From positions 1 to 64,000 of the forward strand of contig NZ_QOIM01000020.1 in NCBI RefSeq assembly GCF_003323735.1: a stretch of DNA of 64,000 nt. The letters run 5' to 3'. Position 1 is the stretch's first letter. Every line of letters starts with the position of its first letter. This stretch comes from Streptomyces reniochalinae (lineage in GTDB: Bacteria > Actinomycetota > Actinomycetes > Streptomycetales > Streptomycetaceae). The notes under the pieces were generated by a model. It was not told the origin of the DNA and did no database searches. It worked only from the letters and a program-made list of their open reading frames with translations. The position numbers were made by a program, and so were the translations under genes. Shown here piece by piece: positions 52,788 through 61,722 of the stretch.

Positions 52788-55499
52788 TCACGAGCCGCCG
52801 CCACCGTGCGCGGGGTGGTCGGGGTGTCCGGGGTGCCGGTTCTGGTGCGGGATCTGCGCCGCCGGATCGTACCCGTAGCCCTCGGTTTGCGGTGGGCCGT
52901 AGGCGTCGTACCCGTAGGCGCCCTGCTGTCCCGACTCGGGAGCGAGGTGGCCGCCGTCACCGTAGGTGCCGTGCTCGTAGGGCGGGCCCTGCTCGTACGG
53001 GGCCTGCTCGTGCGGGCCCTGCTCGTAGGCGCCGTGCTGTTGTTCGTACGCGCCCTGCCCCCAGGCGTCCTGCCCGTAGGAGCCGTTCTGCTGGGGGCCG
53101 TTCTGCTGGGGGCCGTTCTGCTGGGGGCCGTCCTGGTGGGAGCCAGGGTCGCCGTGCTGCTGACCGTACGAGCCCTGGTCGTGCGGGCCGTGGGCGTACG
53201 TCCCCTGCTGGAACGCGTCCTGCCCGTACGCGGTGTGCGGCGGGTGCTGTCCGTGCGGGTGCTGTCCGTGCGGGTCCTGGCCCGGCGCCGCGGTCTGTTC
53301 GCGGGACGCCGCGTGCGCCGCCTCCGCCTCGGCGGCCTCGCGCTCCGCCTTGGCCGCGCGCTGTTCGACGACCGTGTGGACGGCGTCCAGCACCCCGCGG
53401 TAGCCCGAACACCGGCACAGGTTGCCGCTGATCGCCTTGCGGGTCTCCAGGTCGGTGGGCGCGTGGTTGCCCTCCAGCAGGTCGTGCACCGTCATCGCGA
53501 GCCCCGGCACGCAGAAACCACACTGCACGGAACCGCTCTCGGCGAGTGCGCACTGCACGTCGGAGGGCCCGCCGTCGGCCGACAGCCCTTCGACGGTCCG
53601 CACCTCGCTGCCGGCCGCCGTCGCGGCGGGCACCAGGCACGCGGCCACCAGCCGCCCGTCCACCTGCACCGAGCAGGCACCGCACTCGCCCTGCGCGCAG
53701 CCGTCCTTGGCCCCGGCCAGGCCCAGCCGTTCGCGCAGCACGTACAGCAGCGACTCGCCGATCCAGGCGCTGGCGACGGGCCGGTCCACGCCGTTGACGT
53801 GCAGGACGTAGGAGACGTGCGGGTGCTCGTCCTCCGTCTCGACGGCCTCGGGCACGGCGTCCACGACGGCCTCGGTCTCGGCAGCACCGCTCACACCGGC
53901 GCCCGCACCGCCGGCACGTGCGCCCTCGGCGCCCGGTCCGCCCTCGGCACCCGGTTCTGCCGCGGTGCCGGCGGGGCCGGTCCTCCCTTCGGACTCCGGC
54001 GCCTCACGGGCCCCGGCCTGCCCGATTTTCCCGGACTCTTCGCTCTCCCCGCCGTCCGTGCGGGACCCGGGGATCTCGTCTGTCTGCGGAGCGGCACCGC
54101 CGGCGGTGTCCCCGCCGGACTCCTGCCCCTCCGTGCCGGCGGCCGGGACCGGCTGGGCGACCGCCGGTTCAGGCGCCTGCCCGGGCGCCTGCGGCTCGGG
54201 GGCGGCCGCGCCCAGCGATGTCACCTCCGCGTCGGTGCGGCTCTCCGGCTCGGCGGGCGGCGCGGGCGGCTCGGTCGCGACGATCTGCGCGGGAGGCCCG
54301 TCGGATCCGTCGGATCCGGCCGTCCCCTCGGCACTGCCGGGACCGGCCTGCGCGGGGATGGTCGGCGAGAGGCCGGGCACGGGCGCGGCCGCGGAGCCGT
54401 CGTCGCCCGGGTGACCCGGTGCGCTGTCTTCCGGCACGCCGGGGTCCTGGGACCCGCCCCGCTCGCTCGACGGAGCGCTGGGAAACGCGTAGTGCGACGC
54501 CGGGTGCGCGGACACCGGCTCGCCCTCCTGCGGCAGGCCGGGAACAGCGGTTCCGGCGGTGCCGGCCGGCCCGGCGGGCTCCTGGGACGGCATGGGCCCC
54601 GGGCCCGGCTCGCCCCAGTGCGGGGCCGGCGCGGGCGACGAGGGCACCCAGGAGCGCTCCCCGGCGCCCAGGTCCGCGGCAGCGGCCTCGGCCGACGGCG
54701 GGCCGGGAGGGGCCGCGGAGGGCGACGGGGACGGTGACGGTGAGGGGGCGGCCGGGTGGTCGCCGGGGCCGCTCGCCGAGGGGGCGTCCTGTGCCCTGTC
54801 CTCACGGGCGACGCCCGTGCCGAGGGGGCGGCGGCCGGTACGGGCCTCGTGCGAACCGGCGAGTGCGGCGGCCGCCGAGCCGCCGGGGACGTGGCCTGCG
54901 CCGTGGCTCTCCGCCTGGCTCTCGCCGCCGTACGCGGGCTCGCCACCGAACACGGACCCGTGCCCGGCACTCTGCTGGCCCGCTCCCTGCTGGCCCGCGC
55001 CCGGCGCCTCGTCCTGGTAGCCGGACTCGGGCCCGGCGAACGGCAGCACCCAGTGCCCCGCGGAGGCGGGGTCGGTGCCGACCGCGGGCGGCAGCGGCAC
55101 GCCGGCGGTGCCGCCCGCCGGCGCGTCGGCCGAGGTCTGCGACAGGTCGATGGCGGGCGGGGTGTAACCGCCCTGGCCCGTGCCGGGAGCGGCCAGCGGT
55201 ACGTCGTCCTGGAAGCCGCCGGGCGGCAGTTGCACGAACGCGGTCGCGTCGGCGTCGTACTCGCCGCCGCCCCAACTGCGCGGCACGTGCTGCCCGTACG
55301 CCGGGTCGGCGGCCTGACCCCCGTAGGGGCCGTACGGGGCACTTCCGCCATGTGTGACATACGGGTCGTCGCCCCAGGCGCCGGTGCCGTTGCCGCCCTC
55401 GTCTGCGTCCGTGTGCGCGTTCACGTGTCGTCCGTGCGGGTCCGCACCCGCGTGCGGCCCCGCGCCCCCGTTCCCGTTGTCCTGTGGTGTACCGCTCAT
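52788..55499 (-). CDS. [2Fe-2S] subunit between two long low-complexity arms
   Basis: A 903-residue protein, over five times the ~165 residues of the family. The iron-sulfur core lies at ~560-710: plant-type cluster CAQGECGAC (Cys601, 606, 609) plus one more Cys, and the helical cluster CGFC (660, 663) with CRC (695, 697). Residues 1-~560 are Gly/Pro/Ala/Ser/Glu-rich. Residues ~711-903 are rich in Gln, Gly, Tyr and His, with GPQQN triplets and YGQ/YEQG repeats. The start ATG overlaps the stop of the FAD subunit (ATGA). It passes electrons between molybdenum and FAD. Confidence 0.9.
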   Translation of the reverse strand: MSGTPQDNGNGGAGPHAGADPHGRHVNAHTDADEGGNGTGAWGDDPYVTHGGSAPYGPYGGQAADPAYGQHVPRSWGGGEYDADATAFVQLPPGGFQDDVPLAAPGTGQGGYTPPAIDLSQTSADAPAGGTAGVPLPPAVGTDPASAGHWVLPFAGPESGYQDEAPGAGQQGAGQQSAGHGSVFGGEPAYGGESQAESHGAGHVPGGSAAAALAGSHEARTGRRPLGTGVAREDRAQDAPSASGPGDHPAAPSPSPSPSPSAAPPGPPSAEAAAADLGAGERSWVPSSPAPAPHWGEPGPGPMPSQEPAGPAGTAGTAVPGLPQEGEPVSAHPASHYAFPSAPSSERGGSQDPGVPEDSAPGHPGDDGSAAAPVPGLSPTIPAQAGPGSAEGTAGSDGSDGPPAQIVATEPPAPPAEPESRTDAEVTSLGAAAPEPQAPGQAPEPAVAQPVPAAGTEGQESGGDTAGGAAPQTDEIPGSRTDGGESEESGKIGQAGAREAPESEGRTGPAGTAAEPGAEGGPGAEGARAGGAGAGVSGAAETEAVVDAVPEAVETEDEHPHVSYVLHVNGVDRPVASAWIGESLLYVLRERLGLAGAKDGCAQGECGACSVQVDGRLVAACLVPAATAAGSEVRTVEGLSADGGPSDVQCALAESGSVQCGFCVPGLAMTVHDLLEGNHAPTDLETRKAISGNLCRCSGYRGVLDAVHTVVEQRAAKAEREAAEAEAAHAASREQTAAPGQDPHGQHPHGQHPPHTAYGQDAFQQGTYAHGPHDQGSYGQQHGDPGSHQDGPQQNGPQQNGPQQNGSYGQDAWGQGAYEQQHGAYEQGPHEQAPYEQGPPYEHGTYGDGGHLAPESGQQGAYGYDAYGPPQTEGYGYDPAAQIPHQNRHPGHPDHPAHGGGGS

Positions 55500-56431
55500 G
55501 CGAGAGCCCTCCCGAGTCCTCGGCGGGCCAGTGTCGCCACCGTACGCCGCAAGTGCAGCGCAGCGGGCGGAAGCTGGGGCACCGCGCCCGCGGCCCCCTC
55601 TTCCCCCTCCTCGGGTGGCGGATCGGGGATGCAGGCCATCGCCACGTACTCCCCGAAGGCGCTCAACGCCTCGGGGGCCAGAGCCCGCCGGCCGTCCCAG
55701 TCGATGAGCGAGGCGATCCAGCTCTCCGCCTCCAGCGGGCGCAGCGGCATCGGCGCCACGGCGCCCACGGCGCAGCGCACGTTGCGCCGCATCGGGTCGA
55801 GCACGACGGCGACGGAGGCCAGCGCGCGGCTCGGCCCGGTGCGGCTGGTGGCCTTCAAGAACGTCTGCGGGGCGTGCAGCAGCGGCACCTTCACGTAGCC
55901 GACGACCTCACTCGGCTGGAGCATCTCCATCCCGGCCAGCAGGTGGCTGACCGGCAGCTCACGGCGGGCGCCCTCGGGGCCCGCGATGGAGAGGGTCGCC
56001 TCCAGCGCTGCCAGCACCGGCAGCGCGTCGCCGGTGGGTGACGCGCTGACGATGTTGCCGCCCAGCGTTCCGGCGTTCCGGATCTGCGGCGGTCCCGCGG
56101 CGCGGGCGGCCGCGGCCAGCGCGGGGATCAGCGCGGCGAAGTCCGGGCGGCCCATCCGGGCGTGGGTGAGGCCGGCGCCGAGCACCGCGTGCCCGTCCTG
56201 GTACGACCAGCCGCGGATCTCGCTGATCCGGCCGAGTCCCACGAGCGCGGCCGGGCGCAGCTGCCCCGAGTTGACCTCGCACATCAGATCCGTGCCGCCC
56301 GCGACGGGGACGGCGGCGGGGACCGTCGACAGCGCCGAGACGGCCTCGTCCAGGGTGGTCGGCAGCATGACAGGGGGCACAGCCTGCGCGGCCCGGCCGC
56401 CGCCTGGTGCATGCCGTACGTGCGTGCTCAA
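55496..56431 (-). CDS. FAD subunit of a xanthine-dehydrogenase-family enzyme
   Basis: A 311-residue flavin subunit (CoxM/XdhC-like). FAD-binding motifs are PVAGGTDLM (~45-53) and IRNAGTLGGNIVSASPTGD (~118-136). The C-terminal CO-dehydrogenase-flavin-like domain starts around GYVKVPLLHAP. The TTG at 56431 gives the N-terminus LSTHVRHAPGG and has AAGGGG upstream; GTG starts further upstream lack conserved sequence. It is the first gene of the operon, coupled to the Fe-S subunit by ATGA. It transfers electrons to an external acceptor such as NAD or a quinone. Confidence 0.88.
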   Translation of the reverse strand: MSTHVRHAPGGGRAAQAVPPVMLPTTLDEAVSALSTVPAAVPVAGGTDLMCEVNSGQLRPAALVGLGRISEIRGWSYQDGHAVLGAGLTHARMGRPDFAALIPALAAAARAAGPPQIRNAGTLGGNIVSASPTGDALPVLAALEATLSIAGPEGARRELPVSHLLAGMEMLQPSEVVGYVKVPLLHAPQTFLKATSRTGPSRALASVAVVLDPMRRNVRCAVGAVAPMPLRPLEAESWIASLIDWDGRRALAPEALSAFGEYVAMACIPDPPPEEGEEGAAGAVPQLPPAALHLRRTVATLARRGLGRALA

Positions 56432-56713
56432 CCTGCTGCCCCTTCCCCGACCTACCGGGCTTCCCGGCTGCACTGCCGTACGGTACGTGCTCACAGCCCG
56501 GACGAGGCAACTCTGGCATATCTCGGCCCGTGGCCGACACGAGGGCCAGCAATGGGCCCTTTCGCGCGGTAAGAGCCCAGTTCTCCTCGTTCTCCCTTTC
56601 CACCCGGCTCCGTCCGCAACCACGGAACCGGGTCACGGACGGGAGCGGCCTGGGCGGCACGGGCAGGGCCGGCGGGGCGAAGCCCCGTGACGGGGGCGGG
56701 TTTTCGGCTGTTC

Positions 56714-58339
56714 TCAGTCGAGGGGGCGGCCGGGGATGCCGGGCCGCCGCTGCCAGGGGCGGGGCCCGTCCAGGGGGCGGTACTCGACACCGGCGGCGTC
56801 CAGACGGGGAAGGTGCGCCCCCACGAGCCTCTCGACGAAGTCGTCGTAGGAGCCGCCGGGTCCGCTCCACGCGACCTCCGCGAGCGCGGCGAGCCGTGGG
56901 AAGACCTGATAGTCGACGCGCTGCGCACTCTCCGCGCACTCGGTCCACATGTTGGCCTGCACGCCGAGCACCCGCTCGCCGCGCCCCGCCGCGGCGAGCC
57001 GCTCCGGCACGGGTGAGAATCCGTACACGTCGCGCAGGGTGGCGACGCGCCCCAGCGGCACGGGTTCGTCGGGTCCGGGCGCCTGCCGCCGGTCGAGGTA
57101 CAGCTCGTGCTCGGGGCACATCACCACATCGTGTCCGGCCTCGGCGGCCGCGGCACCACCGTCGGTGCCCCGCCAGGAGGAGACGACGGCGCCGGGGGTG
57201 AGCCCTGGCCCTTCGAGGGTTCCGCCGTCGAGGATCTCGTCCCAGCCGACGAGCCGCCGTCCGCGTGCGGCGAGCCACCGGTCGAAGTGGCGCACCATCC
57301 AGACCTGGAGCGCGTCCTCGTCGCGGAGACCTTCCTGGGCGATGCGGGCCTGCGCGACGGCCGAGGCCCGCCACTCCTCCTTGGGGGTCTCGTCGCCGCC
57401 GAGGTGGACGCAGGGGGAGGGGAAGACGTCGAGGACTTCGTCGAGTACGTGTTCGTAGAAGCGCAGCACGTCGTCGGTGGGGGCGAGGAGGTGGGGGCTG
57501 ACGCCCCAGTCGGTCCACACGCCGAGCGCGGCGGTGTCGACGACGTCCGTGCTGCCCAGGTCGGGGTAGGCCGCGATGGCCGCCTGGGAGTGGCCCGGGA
57601 GTTCGATCTCGGGGACGACGGTGATGTGGCGTTCCGCCGCGTAGGCGACGATCTCGCGGAGGTCGTCCTGGGTGTAGTAGCCGCCGTGGCGGCGTTCGTC
57701 CCACAGGGGGGAGGCGCGGTGTCCGACACGGGTGCGGGGCCGCCAGGCGCCCGTCTCGGTGAGCTGGGGATAGCGACGGATCTCCATACGCCAGCCCTGG
57801 TCGTCGGTCAAGTGGAAGTGGAAGACGTTGAGCTTGTGCGCGGCGAGCAGGTCGAGGAGGCGCAGCACGCCGTCCTTGGGCATGAAGTGCCGGGCCACGT
57901 CGAGCATCATGCCGCGCCAGCCGAAGCGTGGCGCGTCCTCGATGTGGCAGCGCGGCACGTGCCACTCCTGCCCGGGGAGGCCCGCACGGCGGAACGCCGC
58001 GGGCGGCAGGACCTGGCGGAGTGTCTGGGCGCCCCAGAAGACCCCGGCGGCGTCACCGCCCTCGATCAGGACGCGGGCGGGGGTGACGTCGAGGCGGTAG
58101 CCCTCGGCGTCCAGCCCCTCGTCGACGCGCAGTTCGACGGTGGTCCCGGCGCTCGCCCCTGCGGCCCCGAGACCTTCGCGGAACGGCAGCACGGTGTGGC
58201 CGCGCAGCCACCGCGCGACACCGTGTGCGGCGGGCTCGGCGACGAGTGCGGTGTCGGTGTTCCAGACGAAGGGCGGCCCGTCGGCTTCCCGCACCTCACG
58301 GGCGCGCGGCACGAGTGAGGCCAAGCCAGTGCCCGGCAT
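56714..58339 (-). CDS. Beta-N-acetylhexosaminidase, GH20
   Basis: A 541-residue glycosidase that releases terminal GlcNAc from chito-oligosaccharides. The catalytic pair is Asp316-Glu317 in HLGGDETP, used in substrate-assisted catalysis. RFGWRGMMLDVARHFMP and KLNVFHFHLTDDQGWRMEI are standard. There is no signal peptide, so it acts in the cytoplasm on sugars brought in by the transporter encoded just upstream. AGGAGG lies 8 bases before the ATG. The gap to the permease is 11 bp, one operon. Confidence 0.94.
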   Translation of the reverse strand: MPGTGLASLVPRAREVREADGPPFVWNTDTALVAEPAAHGVARWLRGHTVLPFREGLGAAGASAGTTVELRVDEGLDAEGYRLDVTPARVLIEGGDAAGVFWGAQTLRQVLPPAAFRRAGLPGQEWHVPRCHIEDAPRFGWRGMMLDVARHFMPKDGVLRLLDLLAAHKLNVFHFHLTDDQGWRMEIRRYPQLTETGAWRPRTRVGHRASPLWDERRHGGYYTQDDLREIVAYAAERHITVVPEIELPGHSQAAIAAYPDLGSTDVVDTAALGVWTDWGVSPHLLAPTDDVLRFYEHVLDEVLDVFPSPCVHLGGDETPKEEWRASAVAQARIAQEGLRDEDALQVWMVRHFDRWLAARGRRLVGWDEILDGGTLEGPGLTPGAVVSSWRGTDGGAAAAEAGHDVVMCPEHELYLDRRQAPGPDEPVPLGRVATLRDVYGFSPVPERLAAAGRGERVLGVQANMWTECAESAQRVDYQVFPRLAALAEVAWSGPGGSYDDFVERLVGAHLPRLDAAGVEYRPLDGPRPWQRRPGIPGRPLD

Positions 58340-58350
58340 CTTCGGTCCTC

Positions 58351-59247
58351 CTATTTCACGGCGCCGCCGAGGCCCGAGACCAGGCGCCGGTGTACGCAGA
58401 CGAAAAAGACGAGTACGGGCAGTGTCATGACCGTGGAGGCGGCCATCACCCCGCCCCAGTCGGGTGTTTCGGTGTCGAAGAAGACCAGCAGCGCCATCGG
58501 GAGGGTGGAGTTCTCCGTGGCGCTGATGATGAACGACTTGGCGAAGAGGAAGTCGTTCCAGGTGGAGATGAAGGAGAAGACGCTCGTGGCGACGAGGCCG
58601 GGAAAGACGAGGGGGAAGAGGATCTGCCACAGGAAGCGTGTCCGGCTCGCGCCGTCGATGAACGCCTGTTCCTCCAGCGCCTCGGGGACGGCCTTGACGA
58701 AGCCCCGCAGCATCCAGATGGCGAAGGGGAGGGAGAAGGCCAGGTGCGGGAGGATGAGGGAGAGCAGCGAGTTGAGCGCGCCCACGTCCCGCATGAGGAA
58801 GAACAGGGGAATGGTCAGCGCCTCGACCGGCACCATCTGCGCGGCGAGGAAGAGCACGAGCAGCGTCGTGCGCAGCCGGAAGCGGAAGCGGGTGACGGCG
58901 GTGGCGGCGAGGAAGGCGATGAGCGCCGAGGCGAGGACGACGGCGCCCGCCACGAGCAGGCTGTTGAGGAAGTAGCGCCCGAATTCCTGCTGCGCGAAGA
59001 CGCGCCGGAAGGAGTCGAGGGTGGGTGTGAGCGTCCAGGGAACGGGCCGGTCCGAGCGGATCTCGCCGGCCGGTTTGAACGCGGAGAGGACCATCCAGTA
59101 GAGCGGGAAGGCGACGAGGAGTGCGATGAGCACGGCGGCGCATTCGGCCGCGAGCCGCCAGGGTTTGCGTATCCGGCGGCGGAAGCGGTGGCCAGGGACG
59201 GGGGCATGGGCGTCGGCCGAGGTGGGAGGGGAGGCGGGGGCGCTCAT
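58351..59247 (-). CDS. ABC sugar permease, MalG type
   Basis: A 298-residue membrane permease with six helices after a basic N-terminus. The EAA loop is EALEEQAFIDGASRTRFLWQ and continues ILFPL. It couples to a shared ATPase that is not encoded here; in Streptomyces MsiK serves many such importers. It overlaps the other permease gene as ATGA. Together they form the channel for the binding protein's sugar. Confidence 0.93.
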   Translation of the reverse strand: MSAPASPPTSADAHAPVPGHRFRRRIRKPWRLAAECAAVLIALLVAFPLYWMVLSAFKPAGEIRSDRPVPWTLTPTLDSFRRVFAQQEFGRYFLNSLLVAGAVVLASALIAFLAATAVTRFRFRLRTTLLVLFLAAQMVPVEALTIPLFFLMRDVGALNSLLSLILPHLAFSLPFAIWMLRGFVKAVPEALEEQAFIDGASRTRFLWQILFPLVFPGLVATSVFSFISTWNDFLFAKSFIISATENSTLPMALLVFFDTETPDWGGVMAASTVMTLPVLVFFVCVHRRLVSGLGGAVK

Positions 59248-60236
59248 ATCTCCTCCCCGTTTCTGCGGAGCAGTTTCAGGTAGAGCAGCGTGACCGACAG
59301 CAGGATGAGCAGCATGACGACGCCGATCGCAGAGCCGAGGCTGTACTGGGAGGAGGCGAAAGCCTTCTGGTAGGCGTAGACGTTCAGGACGAGGTTCTGT
59401 TTCGCGATGCCGCCACCGCCGGTCATCACATAGATCTGGGTGAACACCTTGAAGTCCCAGATGACCGACTGGATGGTCACCACGATCAGGATCGGCCGCA
59501 GCAGGGGCGCCAGGACGCTGCGCCAGGTGCGCCACACGCTCGCCCCGTCGAGGGTGGCGGCTTCGACCACCTCGGTGGGCACGGCGCGGATTCCGGCGTA
59601 CGTCGTCACCATCACCAGCGGGAACGAGCACCACACGACCTCGAAGAAGACGAGGGCGAACGCGCTGAGGCGTCCGTACGTCCAGGCGAAGTCGCCCAGT
59701 CCCAGTACGCGGTTGACGGGGCCGAAGTCCGGGTCGAAGAGGAACACCCACACGGTGGATCCGGTGATGGCGGGGGTGGCCCAGGCGCCGAGTGCGGCGA
59801 GCATCAGCAGCAGCCGTGGCAGCGCCCGCACCCGCGTCAGCAGGACCGCCAGCGCGCACCCCACGGTCATGGTTCCCAGCACGCAGGCGGCGGCGAAGAC
59901 GACGGTCGCCAGCAGGACGTTCCAGAATTGGGGGTCGCCCAGGAGTTCGGCGTAGTTGCCGAGCCCCTGGAAGCTCGTGGGCTCCCCGCCGCTGACCTGC
60001 GCCTGGGTGTAGTCGAGGACCGAGATGAGCCCCAGCTGGTAGACGGGGTAGACCAGCAGCCCGGCCAGGACGACCAGGGCCGGCGCGAGGTAGAGCCAGG
60101 GCGTCCAGCCGCCGCGCCGGGCGCCGCCGGTGGGGCGCCCCGGGCGGGCGGGGCGGGCCCTTGGGGGCCCGCCGGCGTCCGCGGGGCCCGGCGTGCGGCG
60201 GGGGCGGGACTTCGCCCCGCCGGTGGCGACGCTCAC
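59244..60236 (-). CDS. ABC sugar permease, MalF type
   Basis: A 330-residue permease with six predicted helices after a Pro/Arg-rich N-terminus. The EAA loop is TEVVEAATLDGASVWRTWRS and continues VLAPLLRP. The GTG start overlaps the stop of the binding protein gene (GTGA). Its own stop overlaps the start of the MalG-type permease. All four genes of the cluster are therefore coupled or nearly so. Confidence 0.93.
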   Translation of the reverse strand: MSVATGGAKSRPRRTPGPADAGGPPRARPARPGRPTGGARRGGWTPWLYLAPALVVLAGLLVYPVYQLGLISVLDYTQAQVSGGEPTSFQGLGNYAELLGDPQFWNVLLATVVFAAACVLGTMTVGCALAVLLTRVRALPRLLLMLAALGAWATPAITGSTVWVFLFDPDFGPVNRVLGLGDFAWTYGRLSAFALVFFEVVWCSFPLVMVTTYAGIRAVPTEVVEAATLDGASVWRTWRSVLAPLLRPILIVVTIQSVIWDFKVFTQIYVMTGGGGIAKQNLVLNVYAYQKAFASSQYSLGSAIGVVMLLILLSVTLLYLKLLRRNGEEI

Positions 60237-61588
60237 TCGGCGAACGCCTCGTCCATCTTCTCCGCGGCAGCGGCGGCGGCGCCGGCCACGTCGTCCTTGC
60301 CGCTGACGATCCGCTGGAACATCTCCGGCAGGATGAGCGAGGAGTCGATCGTGCCCCAGGCGGGGCTGGCCGGCACGAACTCGGTCCCGGCGTCGAGCGT
60401 GCGCACGAACGGCTTCACGAACGGCTCGCGCTCGGCGACCTGCCGGCGGGTGTCGCTGAAGGTCGGCAGGAAGCCCATCGCCTCGAACAGCTGCTCCTGG
60501 GTGCGCTTGCCCGCCAGTTGCTCGGCCAGCCGCACCGCGAGGGTGCGGTGTTCCGTGCTCTTGAGGACGCCGATGTTGTTGCCGCCCGCGAACGCGGGGG
60601 CGATGTCGCCCTTCTCGACGCCGGGCAGCGGGACGACCCCGTACTCGCCTTCGACCTTGCCGTTCTCCATGGCCTGCCGGTTGAAGTCGCCGCCGATGGC
60701 CATGCCCGCCTTGCCGCCCGCGAAGACCTCGACGGTCTCGTTGCCGCCCATCTTGGCGCACTTGCCCGCGGGGCAGTTGTCGTCGCCGAACAGGGAGGTG
60801 TAGGCCCTGATGCCCTTCTTTGCGGGCGCGGCGTCGAGCGCGGAGGTGAACGAGCCGCCCTTCTCCCGCGCCAGCTCGCCGCCGTGCGCCCAGATGAACG
60901 GCATCGCGCCGTAGGTGTAGGCGCCGCCGACGGCGATGCCGTACATGTCCTCGTGCGCGGCGCGGATCCTCTTCGCCGTGGCGGCGAGTTCGTCCAGCGT
61001 CCTGGGCGGTTCGAGGCCGAGTTCTTCGAAGACGTCGGTGCGGTAGTAGAGGGCCCTGACGCCGACGAAGAGGGGCAGCCCGTACTGCTTGCCCTCGACG
61101 GTGACGGACTTCTTGGCGGTGGGGTCCAAAGCGCGGGCGGCGCCCCAGGAGCCGAACTCGTCGCTGATGTCGGCCAGTCCCCCGTCGGCGACGTAGCCGG
61201 CGGTGTCGGTGTTGCCGTACTCGATGACGTCGGGAGCGGAGGCGGGGTCGTTGAACGCCCCCTTGATCTTCTCGGCCCGGCTGTCGATGGGGATGTACTG
61301 GACGTCGACCTCGACGCCGTCGTGCTGCTCCTCGAAACGGTCGGCGACCTTGTCGACGACCTTCTCCTTGGGCTCGTTGCCGACCTCGCGGAAGAGCCAC
61401 ACCCGCACGGTGCCGCTCTTGTCGTCCTGACCGCCGCCGCCCGACGAGGTGGAGGGTGCGCACCCCGCGAGTCCCGCGGCCAGGCCCATCGCCAGGAGCG
61501 AGGCCCCGGCGGCCCTCACACGGGTGAAGCCCCTGACACCGGTGACGCTCTTGTCGCTCTTGACGCTCTTGTCCGCTTCGGCTTTCAC
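60233..61588 (-). CDS. ABC sugar-binding lipoprotein, probably for aminosugars
   Basis: A 451-residue extracellular solute-binding protein (family 1). The signal sequence ends at the lipobox LAG-C (GLAAGLAGCAPS). The mature part (GTVRVWLFREVGNEPKEKVV, YGLPLFVGVRALYYRTDVF) is typical of oligosaccharide binders. The linkage to a cytoplasmic GH20 enzyme and the dre-like site upstream point to chitobiose or related sugars. The GTG at 61588 is chosen over an upstream frame because a GGGGGT precedes it at ~8 bases. Confidence 0.92.
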   Translation of the reverse strand: MKAEADKSVKSDKSVTGVRGFTRVRAAGASLLAMGLAAGLAGCAPSTSSGGGGQDDKSGTVRVWLFREVGNEPKEKVVDKVADRFEEQHDGVEVDVQYIPIDSRAEKIKGAFNDPASAPDVIEYGNTDTAGYVADGGLADISDEFGSWGAARALDPTAKKSVTVEGKQYGLPLFVGVRALYYRTDVFEELGLEPPRTLDELAATAKRIRAAHEDMYGIAVGGAYTYGAMPFIWAHGGELAREKGGSFTSALDAAPAKKGIRAYTSLFGDDNCPAGKCAKMGGNETVEVFAGGKAGMAIGGDFNRQAMENGKVEGEYGVVPLPGVEKGDIAPAFAGGNNIGVLKSTEHRTLAVRLAEQLAGKRTQEQLFEAMGFLPTFSDTRRQVAEREPFVKPFVRTLDAGTEFVPASPAWGTIDSSLILPEMFQRIVSGKDDVAGAAAAAAEKMDEAFAE

Positions 61589-61691
61589 AGCGAGACCCCC
61601 AGCACTGGTATTGCACCCTACGCAACGACTGTTTCGCACTGCACAACCTGCACGTGAGCCGTGAGGCTACGAGCCCGGCCCGGGCAGGGCA

Positions 61692-61707
61692 ATAGGTCTG
61701 AACCAAT
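61692..61707. promoter_or_regulatory. DasR operator-like site upstream of the sugar importer operon
   Basis: ATAGGTCTGAACCAAT keeps the GGTCT-N-ACCA core of dre (11 of 16 positions as in ACTGGTCTAGACCACT). It lies 104 bp before the binding protein start. A weaker half-matching site, ACTGGTATTGCACCCT, is at 61604-61619. Control by DasR would put this operon in the same regulon as nagE1 and nagE2. Confidence 0.6.
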
Positions 61708-61722
61708 TAGTCCTGGCGCGAC

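Noticed and set aside
51654..54737. A 1027-residue open frame on the plus strand opposite the molybdenum hydroxylase genes
   Set aside because: It spans two well-supported minus-strand genes and consists of Arg/Val/Gly-rich nonsense with no domain; it is a shadow of high third-position GC.
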